Shown here in pieces: positions 1 to 8,411 of a stretch of DNA of 64,000 nt. Both the position numbers and the translations under genes were made by a program. The first letter of the stretch is position 1. Each line of letters begins with the position of its first letter. The notes under the pieces are model-generated. The model was not told the origin of the DNA. It saw only the letters and a list, made by a program, of their open reading frames with translations, and did not search any database. The DNA comes from Desulfurococcales archaeon (GTDB lineage Archaea; Thermoproteota; Thermoprotei_A; Sulfolobales; Desulfurococcaceae): assembly GCA_027067785.1 (NCBI GenBank), contig JAMOVL010000001.1, forward strand, positions 1 through 64,000, in the 5' to 3' direction.

Positions 1-1662
1 TCGGGGAGGCTTAATCTTTACTATAATAGGCCTGCGTGTTTCAGCATCTACAACTAATGCCTCTCCAACACTAAGATATGAGAGCCTACGCAATATCTTT
101 CGCGGAACACCCAGTATTTCGTGAACCTGTTCTTGATAGTCCTTGTTGGGCGAGCCAAATACAACGATAGTTTGGATATTCTCATATAGTTCTAGAGGAA
201 CGTCCGTAGGGTTCTGGGTAGCCATAATAACAGAGACTTTTCTACTCCTACCTTCTTTAACAAGCCTTTTAATACTGTATAAATTAGAGACTCTCCAAGC
301 CTCGTCAATAATTATAACATTTCCCATATGCGAGTTCTTATCATCTCTTTTCTCGAGTGGTTCATTCTCTCCAATATATTGGAGTAACAAATTAGAGCAG
401 ATCCCTAAAATTAAGCCCGCATAAGCATTCTGATACATTGTACCGTGAGTTGAGATATTAAACAAGACGTTTCCTTTATTTAATAACTTATCGAGCTTAT
501 CGTAATCAGGATCATTTATTAGTAGATCAATAACTGGAGAAAGCCTCGACAAGTTCGGATCCGTTAAAATATCTTCAGGTCTTCGTACTACTCTTTCCCT
601 ACTGATAATTTTTAGTATATCGGCAATATTCTTAGTGCTTAAACCTACAATGTTTTCCAGCACGTCTTTTACAATGATTCCCCAATCTATTAATTTGAGC
701 CAAGGAGGCCTCACTAATATATTAATAGGATATATACTAGGGTTCACAACATCAATAATATCATTATCGACGTATCGTGCCAAGTCACCCTTAAAATCAA
801 AAGCAAATATCCTAAGGTTTAGCATCGATAGCATGCTTTCGATAATTGTTGCAAGAAGAGTTGTCTTCCCCTTACCCGTGGGCCCGAGAATGATCACATG
901 TTTAAATAAACCATAAACATTGAGTCCAAAAGGTAATTCTGTATCTATATCATATCCTATTAAGACTAGATTATCCGTAGCGGGTTGCGCGGGGGAATGA
1001 AGCCTTATTGGAGCTAGTGTTTTGAGCCTACTATGTTCCAGAATAATAGAGCTCTTGTTAAACTCTGATACTAACCCTAAATTGTAAGCCAATAGCTCTT
1101 TTATTTCGGAAGAACTCAGCGGTCTCAACTTTATCCTAAAATAATTGTTAAATATTGACAAAACTAGTTCCTCGTACTGTTTAACCTTCATAATAGCACT
1201 AGATACATCCTTAGATTCACTCCTAATCTTGAATACTATCTGTAACTTGGTAACATTATTAGATGTTATAATCATCTTATATAGTTCCTCAAGGACTTTA
1301 AGACGAGACAAAAGACGCGTTCTAATATGAGGCTCTTCAACAACATCAAGTTTTGCTCTTATATTCATCATTTCATTACTAATCTTCCTAGAGAGCTTAA
1401 CGAGATCTTTCTCTCTCTTCATAATCAGTATCTCTATACCAGGAGGCAGCCTTTCTATAAGGGATGCATAATTATCCATAATTTTTAGTATATCACTATT
1501 ATCGAGATCATTGATTCCATACTCTACTTTATCAGCGATTAAGAATTTTTGAACGATAACCTTGTTTCCGTGTTTAGTAATCATCATCGAGTCGTTTATC
1601 CTTACATCGATATTGATTTTTATCAAATTCCTAACTATATCATACATTGTCTTTTTCAGCAA
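1..1662 (-). CDS. VirB4/HerA-type ATPase (CedB-like), 3' end truncated by window edge
   Basis: Translated by eye on the minus strand from TTG at 1662 (ATG alternative at 1647). Contains VIILGPTGKGKTTLLATI (Walker A) and NVIIIDEAWR (Walker B). No stop before the window edge. Confidence 0.8.
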   Translation of the reverse strand, partial: MLKKTMYDIVRNLIKINIDVRINDSMMITKHGNKVIVQKFLIADKVEYGINDLDNSDILKIMDNYASLIERLPPGIEILIMKREKDLVKLSRKISNEMMNIRAKLDVVEEPHIRTRLLSRLKVLEELYKMIITSNNVTKLQIVFKIRSESKDVSSAIMKVKQYEELVLSIFNNYFRIKLRPLSSSEIKELLAYNLGLVSEFNKSSIILEHSRLKTLAPIRLHSPAQPATDNLVLIGYDIDTELPFGLNVYGLFKHVIILGPTGKGKTTLLATIIESMLSMLNLRIFAFDFKGDLARYVDNDIIDVVNPSIYPINILVRPPWLKLIDWGIIVKDVLENIVGLSTKNIADILKIISRERVVRRPEDILTDPNLSRLSPVIDLLINDPDYDKLDKLLNKGNVLFNISTHGTMYQNAYAGLILGICSNLLLQYIGENEPLEKRDDKNSHMGNVIIIDEAWRVSNLYSIKRLVKEGRSRKVSVIMATQNPTDVPLELYENIQTIVVFGSPNKDYQEQVHEILGVPRKILRRLSYLSVGEALVVDAETRRPIIVKIKPPR

Positions 1663-1792
1663 TTCTTCTCAACCTCCATATGATCAAGTAGATGATCAGC
1701 ACAAGCATGAATAATATTAGAGATAAGACATTATGCGAGAGGATAAACATTACAAATGAAATCAATAATAATAATATATTCTCTACCTTCAT
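1640..1792 (-). CDS. small single-TM protein (50 aa)
   Basis: MKVENILLLLISFVMFILSHNVLSLILFMLVLIIYLIIWRLRRIAEKDNV; sits between the CedA-like and VirB4-like genes and overlaps the start of the latter. Not in the ORF track. Confidence 0.5.
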   Translation of the reverse strand: MKVENILLLLISFVMFILSHNVLSLILFMLVLIIYLIIWRLRRIAEKDNV

Positions 1793-1801
1793 AGTCCCAC
1801 A

Positions 1802-3196
1802 CTATATACCAGTTATTATGAGCCTAGCTATTCTGGGCTCAGCTCCACCTAGAAGCCTCGCAAGGGCGTAGGAAGACGATAGTAAAATGGCAACATACAC
1901 CATTGGGCCTATAAAAACAGAATATATAAATTGAGTTATGGGAATGATTAATGTACTTGGTGATGAAATCTTTTGTCTAACCAAATAGTTAATGTAAGGA
2001 TACTCTGTAGCGCTCGGAGGCCCCATAGTTACTTGATTTGAGAAATGAATACTTATTGTAATATCGTTGCTGAAACGGTAATCTCTAACTATAAATGATA
2101 CATTATACCATCCGTAACTATACTCCTTGTACAGTGTAGCATTACTACTGACGGTTATATTTGCATTAATATTCTTAGGGTAAACAATGAAAAGATCTGA
2201 TACACCATGTTTTGATACATTAATAGTAATAACTGAAGAGTTAAAATGATATATTCTAACGTATGAATAAGTCGGTAATTTAACAAAAGAATATTCAGAC
2301 AATACTACTACATCGGGAAGCTTTAACTTAACGAGGCAGTATGTCTCATTAAACCAACGATACTGTTTAGGCCCTATCTCTACAGTATAGTTATACGGAC
2401 CATATATAATGCTCCAATAAGCTGTAGTGTTCGGTATACCTTTATCTGGCCCTAAAATAATCTCTCCATTGTTACTTGTGATATATCTTGCTAGCAAAGC
2501 ACCTTCACGATCATGGATTTCGATAACCGCGTACGGAACATTTCGACCTAAAACATCTTCTATGACAATCTTTGAAGAAACGATTTCCCCACCATACTCT
2601 ATTTGTTGATAAAGCGATGGTGTAATACTATTAATGAAAACCGGCATCAACGGAGCCGCTATAGTAAACACTATGACCGTAGCAATTATCATAGCCCCTG
2701 CAGAACGTGATAGCCTAAACGGCACCGCATGCAGAAGTAATCCTATTGCTATTAGTACTGGTGCATACATTCTAAGCGCTGTCAAAAGAGTCACGAGAGT
2801 GATAAAGAATATTAATAGATAGGTTAAAGACGAGATAAGCGGCGATATTAGTGATGAAGATATAAATTTTAGATTCATACTAGCGAGCGCTGAACCCATT
2901 AACCTCAGAGAAGTCATAGTTCCTGCGATCATACCTATTTCCTTAATACTCCATAAGTAGAAGGCATTCCAATCCGCACCGATGATACTAGAGAAGTATT
3001 TGATGATGTTCATTATCAGCGTATATGAAAAGATAAGTATAGCTGAGAAAACACCATCAATCATGAGTTGAGGAGCCCATTTCTTTAAACCATAAAATGG
3101 AATCGGCACCATATAAATTAGAACTCCTAGATAATATCCAAGCACCGACAGATAATAAGCGATTATGATTAAATCGTTTATATACAAAAACAGCAC
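1802..3196 (-). CDS. multi-TM membrane protein with large central extracytoplasmic domain, CedA-like DNA import channel candidate
   Basis: 464 aa ORF, hydrophobic N- and C-terminal blocks with an Asn-rich central domain; located between a small 2-TM protein and a VirB4-like ATPase. Confidence 0.55.
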   Translation of the reverse strand: MLFLYINDLIIIAYYLSVLGYYLGVLIYMVPIPFYGLKKWAPQLMIDGVFSAILIFSYTLIMNIIKYFSSIIGADWNAFYLWSIKEIGMIAGTMTSLRLMGSALASMNLKFISSSLISPLISSLTYLLIFFITLVTLLTALRMYAPVLIAIGLLLHAVPFRLSRSAGAMIIATVIVFTIAAPLMPVFINSITPSLYQQIEYGGEIVSSKIVIEDVLGRNVPYAVIEIHDREGALLARYITSNNGEIILGPDKGIPNTTAYWSIIYGPYNYTVEIGPKQYRWFNETYCLVKLKLPDVVVLSEYSFVKLPTYSYVRIYHFNSSVITINVSKHGVSDLFIVYPKNINANITVSSNATLYKEYSYGWYNVSFIVRDYRFSNDITISIHFSNQVTMGPPSATEYPYINYLVRQKISSPSTLIIPITQFIYSVFIGPMVYVAILLSSSYALARLLGGAEPRIARLIITGI

Positions 3197-3228
3197 CCCA
3201 CCAATACTAATTGATCAATAGATCGAGA

Positions 3229-3636
3229 TCAGATAGTGGGAGGAGCTGGCAGGGGCTGGTAGAACGTATTGGCAATATAAGCTATCAATGCAAACACTGT
3301 TGTCCCCATAGCTAGCCAGAAAGCAGCCCATACAGCGTCTTCAATAAATCTTTCACCAGTTCTCTTAACCCTCATGAAGGGAATAGGTAATCCTCTTATA
3401 GCCCATCCTATAACCCACGTGAGAAAGAATATTACCCAAGCAACTATTGTAACGTTCACTATGATTCCCTGAATAAAACTAATAATGTTATTCACCACAT
3501 CCACCCATATGAGTTTAAGAATATATTGATAGGTGGGATAGCCGAAACTATTAACGGACATCAGGTTCGATAACGATGAAAAAACTATGGCCCAAAACAA
3601 CCAAGATATACTGGGATCCGGATTATAACATACCAA
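3229..3636 (-). CDS. small two-TM membrane protein, CedA1/VirB2-like pilin candidate (true start probably near 3561 or later)
   Basis: 135 aa ORF with two hydrophobic segments and a basic loop (RVKRTGERF), first gene of the minus-strand cluster; the annotated start overlaps the divergent gene at 3576. Confidence 0.5.
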   Translation of the reverse strand: MVCYNPDPSISWLFWAIVFSSLSNLMSVNSFGYPTYQYILKLIWVDVVNNIISFIQGIIVNVTIVAWVIFFLTWVIGWAIRGLPIPFMRVKRTGERFIEDAVWAAFWLAMGTTVFALIAYIANTFYQPLPAPPTI

Positions 3637-5552
3637 TAATAAAGCCTCTGCCTGGTCAAGAGGATCTGTTCTTCACACTAAGATTAACAGAGCCTGGAGA
3701 TGCCAGACCAGCATTCAAACGTGACCTGGAAAAGCTTAGATCAGCAGTAAAATACGAGTATAACGATACGAAGATTTATGATACACTGTTCAAAAACATG
3801 TTTCTTCTCTTCAATAAAGTACCCCATTGGGATCAAATGTGGGAAATAGTGTCGTCGGGCAATGTCGTCGGCCAGCTATACTACGATCCGTTTAGAGAAA
3901 AATGGAGGTTTCGCTTAACATTTGCCGGAGCATACATATTATATAGCCAAGGACTAATCGATTATGTCAAGATCGCTACCCGTATTCCTCGAGGAAAATT
4001 CATTACTACATCGCTTTCAACTAGTTCCAGGCAAGTAGTTATTGTAAATGATAGAGATGAGGTAATTGGAATAGGTGAAGTAGCTCCTGAAGGAATACGT
4101 GTTATTAAGATTTTCAAAACCAGAAAATATCCTGTCGAGACGAGTAGAAAACCAGCTGATATCAATATCGTTATAAAACATAATGAATACGGCATACAAT
4201 ACTATGAAGAACGATCTATAAAATTACTTAGAAAACTATACATGCTATACGGAGGCCCTGTAGTGGTCTCATATTCGGGTGGAAAAGATAGTTTAATAGC
4301 ATTACATCTCACTCTAAATGCTCTTGGAGATGCAGAACTATTATTTAACGATACAGGCTTGGAACTTCCAGATACGATAAAGAACGTAGAAAATGTTTCC
4401 CAAAAATACGGTTTAAAACTAACAATAGCCGCTGCAGGCAATATTTTCTGGAAAGCAGTCAAAATATTCGGCCCACCGGGGAAAGACTATCGCTGGTGTT
4501 GTAAGGTAACAAAACTGGTCCCGCTAGCGAGAACCGCTAGGAAGAAATGGCCATATAAAGCATTAAACATAGTCGGACAGCGAGCGTTCGAGTCAATAGA
4601 TCGGGCAAAAAGCCCAATCATATGGAGAAATCGATGGATACCACACCTCGTCAGCGCTACACCTATTCAGGAATGGAACCAATTACTTGAATGGCTGTAC
4701 ATAAAAAAGTATGGCCTCCCCTACAATCCCCTGTATGATAAGGGTTTTGAACGACTAGGGTGCTTCCTATGCCCAGCAAGCACATTGGCTGAATTTAAAG
4801 AAGTAGAGAGAACTTATCCTCAGCTATGGGGTAGGTGGATCGAAGAACTCGAGTACTGGAGAGAAAAGCTTGGACAGCCAAAAGAATGGATTACTCTTGG
4901 TTTGTGGAGATGGCTTTCACCAGCTGTCGCTAAAAAGAGACTTGTAAACCATATACCGAACTATGAGCTTGATTGGAAGAAAGAATATACTTTGAGACTC
5001 GAATCATCTACAATACATCTTGCTCCATTTAAAATATACAAGAACAGTGATAGTACAACAATATACTTCAATGATAAGATCCTTAGAAAAGACATGCTTA
5101 ACACGATTTTGCACTCATTAAGAACAATATCAGAAAATATTGATATCAAGCATAAAGACGAGCCCGAAATAAATATCTACATAGGTAATATATGTGTGCA
5201 TATTAAGGAAAACATCATTACACTAAATGAAAAACTCGAAAAAGGTCTTGAAGTACTCGCAGATATACTAAAAGCGATCTATAGAGTTTATGGATGTGCC
5301 AAGTGCGGCAGTTGTATCTTATGGTGCCCTAGAAAGAATATAATACTCAAAGAACACGGGGCCTTCTTCAATGAGAACTGCGATAGATGTAAGATCTGTA
5401 TAGATGTATGCCCTGTTGCAGAGGTACTGGTCGAAAGGGTAGTACTGCCTCTGCTAACAGATGATCCAGCCATATGGAAAAGACCGTCTAGGAGACATGG
5501 TGATGAGCTCATAAAAGCCTTTAGACAATATGGGATCGTAGATCAGTATTGA
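3576..5552 (+). CDS. PAPS-reductase-family protein with C-terminal 4Fe-4S ferredoxin domain
   Basis: VVSYSGGKDSLIALHL PP-loop motif; C-terminal CAKCGSCILWCP and CDRCKICIDVCP clusters; central PUA-like segment. Confidence 0.85.
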   Translation: MKKLWPKTTKIYWDPDYNIPIIKPLPGQEDLFFTLRLTEPGDARPAFKRDLEKLRSAVKYEYNDTKIYDTLFKNMFLLFNKVPHWDQMWEIVSSGNVVGQLYYDPFREKWRFRLTFAGAYILYSQGLIDYVKIATRIPRGKFITTSLSTSSRQVVIVNDRDEVIGIGEVAPEGIRVIKIFKTRKYPVETSRKPADINIVIKHNEYGIQYYEERSIKLLRKLYMLYGGPVVVSYSGGKDSLIALHLTLNALGDAELLFNDTGLELPDTIKNVENVSQKYGLKLTIAAAGNIFWKAVKIFGPPGKDYRWCCKVTKLVPLARTARKKWPYKALNIVGQRAFESIDRAKSPIIWRNRWIPHLVSATPIQEWNQLLEWLYIKKYGLPYNPLYDKGFERLGCFLCPASTLAEFKEVERTYPQLWGRWIEELEYWREKLGQPKEWITLGLWRWLSPAVAKKRLVNHIPNYELDWKKEYTLRLESSTIHLAPFKIYKNSDSTTIYFNDKILRKDMLNTILHSLRTISENIDIKHKDEPEINIYIGNICVHIKENIITLNEKLEKGLEVLADILKAIYRVYGCAKCGSCILWCPRKNIILKEHGAFFNENCDRCKICIDVCPVAEVLVERVVLPLLTDDPAIWKRPSRRHGDELIKAFRQYGIVDQY

Positions 5553-5555
5553 GGA

Positions 5556-5906
5556 TCATTTCTTATCCAAATACTTCTTAATCCTTAGATAATTCTTTTC
5601 ACTCTCATATATCAATCGATACATTTCATCCTCACTTGTGGTTTTCTTCAATATCTTAATAGCCTCAGTGACCCCTACCCCTGGAGATGCAAGCAGTATA
5701 AGAGCTGTTTTCCCGTAGTAGGTTAGAAGTAATGCGCGCTTCTTAAGATCATCTATAATCTTCTTTTCATCATGTTTCAGACGTTGTCCCCGCTTCCACT
5801 TGCGTAGAGCATTGAGTACATTATCGTCAATAATTTTTAAGGGAGCCAACGTTTTGAGACCACATCGCGGGCAACGATAAATTTCCTCACTAATTAGATC
5901 GCCCAC
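5556..5906 (-). CDS. zinc-ribbon C-terminal segment of Lhr-like helicase, separated from 6006..8372 by one in-frame TAA
   Basis: CPRCG, then SPGVGVTEAIKILKK...YLRIKKYLDKK. Same frame as the helicase; readthrough of 33 codons supplies the missing CINCG half of the zinc ribbon. Confidence 0.7.
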   Translation of the reverse strand: MGDLISEEIYRCPRCGLKTLAPLKIIDDNVLNALRKWKRGQRLKHDEKKIIDDLKKRALLLTYYGKTALILLASPGVGVTEAIKILKKTTSEDEMYRLIYESEKNYLRIKKYLDKK

Positions 5907-6005
5907 CTTACCCTCGATCGTAAAACCGCAATTGATACAAATAATCCTAATCCTACGAGAGAGAATTCTATCCTTGTAAATATTATAGTCAATGACCCCT
6001 AGACT

Positions 6006-8372
6006 TTAAGAAAGAATCGGTGCATTTTTGATAATCTTTTTCAAAAAGCTTTTCTCAAGGGAATCACTAATTGTTTTCACAACCTCAATATAGTCATTAT
6101 CAATCTTTTCTGCCAGGCCCAATAATTCATTTAGATCGAAGTCTTTTGATAAAACCTCATTTATAGCCTCATCGCCTATTATGGTCTCTCCGAGTTTGTC
6201 GAGTAGAGATCGATTAATTTTATCAGTTGTAGGATTAATTACTCCGAAACGTTGTCCTACCTGATAGATCCTCCAGTAGAAATAAGGTGTTTTCCTGATA
6301 ATTGCAGTCATATCGCTATGTATGATATGCTTTAGATTTTTCAGGATATCATATACTAGGTCGAGTACTCTTTCATCCAAGGGTAGATTGTAGGATTGTA
6401 ATACTATGTAGTAAGGTGTTGAGTAAACATTTATTTTATACATGGGATAGCGTAGTTTGATATGAAATCTAAGTATTTCTTTTAGAAGGTTATTAACACG
6501 GGTACCCCCTGTTATATAAACTGCTATTATACCTTTATTGCGGACAAACTCTACAACTATTCTATTATCGCAAAAGATTACATCCTGATCTCTTATGAGT
6601 TCATTAACTGCATCTATAATATATTGGGGATAACCCGATAGTTTGTTTTTTGTTGAGATTAGCCTTATTATTGCACCCACATTTCTTGCGACGTGATATT
6701 CAACAGGTATGTTCTCTCCCTCCCAATGAGGTATTATAGGTGGGATCTCTGCTTCTATTTTCTCCACATATAGTTTACGAGCATCTCTATCATACTCCAC
6801 GATCTTCCATAGTTTTCCTCCGAGAACAATGGGATCGCCTGGATTAACATTGATCAAGACATATTCCTCATTTAAAACACCAACTTTCGTACCAGTGGAT
6901 ATCTCTATAACGGGTATATCAGATGTCTCAGGAATCATGTTTGTTTTGTATAGATACAGTCTCGTTCTACCAGACGGAAAGATCCTATTGTCACGGACAC
7001 GTACAATCCTCGAATAAGCCATATACTCGATTACTCTTTCGAATTTTTCATAGCTTAGGCCCTGGAAAATAGGATAGTCCGTAATTAATTGGTAGAGTTT
7101 AGAAATACTAATACCCTCGGGTTTGATCACAAGCAAAACGGAAATGAGATATGTTAAAACATCTAGTGGATTATAGATTATATTTTCTTTTTCAAGAATG
7201 TTTGCCATAGCCCGTTTAATAAGAACAAATGATTCGAGTATCTCTAATGGATTATCGAGGGATACAATACAACCCTTTCCCACTCCATAGAGCTTATGTC
7301 CGCTTCTACCGATCCTCTGCACGAGCCTAATTGTTTGTCTCGGCGACATATACTGTACAACATAATTGACAAAGCCTATATCAATACCTAGCTCCATGCT
7401 TGATGTTGCGACCAGAGCATCTATATCGCCCTTACGGAAACCTTCTTCTATCTCAAGCCTGTGTTTTCGCGATAAGCTACCATGATGTACACCGATCCTG
7501 AGGTTCATACCTAGAAACTCAGACGCCTTGTTCAGCATATATGAGAGTTTCTCGGAAATTGAGCGCGTATTAACAAATATTAAGACATGACGATATTTCT
7601 TTATGAATTCCAATATACTAGCTATTCTAGCAGATAATTGCTTGTCATATATAATCTCGCTTATTTTTTCACATAGCTTACCGCATTTAGGAACATGTAA
7701 ATCTATCTCCAGACGTCTGGGGTTTTCTCCCCTAATAACATGCGTTTTGACAGGTATAGTTCTACCTTCAAGTAATTGACGGGCTTCATTTTCTCTAACT
7801 AAAGTAGCAGTTAAACCTATTTTTATAACATTGTTATTAATGATCCCTAGTTTCTGTAAGTAATATATAAGCGATAATAGAAGTATTCCTCTTTTACTCT
7901 CGATAAGATCTCTTAGCTCATCAATAATTATGTATTTCAGGTTTTTCAAATAATTTCTAAGCGTCTTGTTCAGAACAATATATGTAAATGATTCAGGTGT
8001 TGTGATAAGTACGTGTGGCGGATTCCTAGATATTTTTCTCCTCATACTATATGGGGTATCACCGTGTCTCAGCTCGACTTTTACACCAAAACATTCACCT
8101 ATCTTTTTCAGCCTTAATGCTATATCTCTATTAAGAGCACGCAGAGGAGTAATGTAAATCGCCGAAATAGGATTTCTGTTATTAGCTCTAATATCATAAA
8201 AAACAGGAATAATCGCAGCTTCTGTTTTACCCGATCCTGTGGGTGCAACTATTATTGATGATAGTTTTTTCCTAAATATTATATCAAATGCTTTTTTCTG
8301 CAAAGGCGTAAACTCAGTATAACCAATAGACTCCAAGCATTTCTCTATTTCCAGCATCTCCAATATTCCCAA
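6006..8372 (-). CDS. DEAD/DEAH-box helicase, Lhr-like
   Basis: VAPTGSGKTEAAIIP, IIDELRDL, ATSSMELGIDIG, QRIGRSGH motifs; 788 aa ending at TAA 6006-6008. Confidence 0.9.
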   Translation of the reverse strand: MGILEMLEIEKCLESIGYTEFTPLQKKAFDIIFRKKLSSIIVAPTGSGKTEAAIIPVFYDIRANNRNPISAIYITPLRALNRDIALRLKKIGECFGVKVELRHGDTPYSMRRKISRNPPHVLITTPESFTYIVLNKTLRNYLKNLKYIIIDELRDLIESKRGILLLSLIYYLQKLGIINNNVIKIGLTATLVRENEARQLLEGRTIPVKTHVIRGENPRRLEIDLHVPKCGKLCEKISEIIYDKQLSARIASILEFIKKYRHVLIFVNTRSISEKLSYMLNKASEFLGMNLRIGVHHGSLSRKHRLEIEEGFRKGDIDALVATSSMELGIDIGFVNYVVQYMSPRQTIRLVQRIGRSGHKLYGVGKGCIVSLDNPLEILESFVLIKRAMANILEKENIIYNPLDVLTYLISVLLVIKPEGISISKLYQLITDYPIFQGLSYEKFERVIEYMAYSRIVRVRDNRIFPSGRTRLYLYKTNMIPETSDIPVIEISTGTKVGVLNEEYVLINVNPGDPIVLGGKLWKIVEYDRDARKLYVEKIEAEIPPIIPHWEGENIPVEYHVARNVGAIIRLISTKNKLSGYPQYIIDAVNELIRDQDVIFCDNRIVVEFVRNKGIIAVYITGGTRVNNLLKEILRFHIKLRYPMYKINVYSTPYYIVLQSYNLPLDERVLDLVYDILKNLKHIIHSDMTAIIRKTPYFYWRIYQVGQRFGVINPTTDKINRSLLDKLGETIIGDEAINEVLSKDFDLNELLGLAEKIDNDYIEVVKTISDSLEKSFLKKIIKNAPILS

Positions 8373-8411
8373 ACATCATCGATAATTTTATCCCCTTATA
8401 TAGAGACTTTT

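Noticed and set aside
143-1330. Three plus-strand ORFs (93, 93 and 61 aa)
   Set aside because: Antisense to the long minus-strand VirB4-like reading frame with clear Walker motifs; no homologous-looking signatures.
5556-8372. Recoding as pyrrolysine or selenocysteine for the split helicase
   Set aside because: The stop is TAA, not TAG or TGA, so neither known recoding system applies; nonsense mutation, assembly error, readthrough or a split gene remain.
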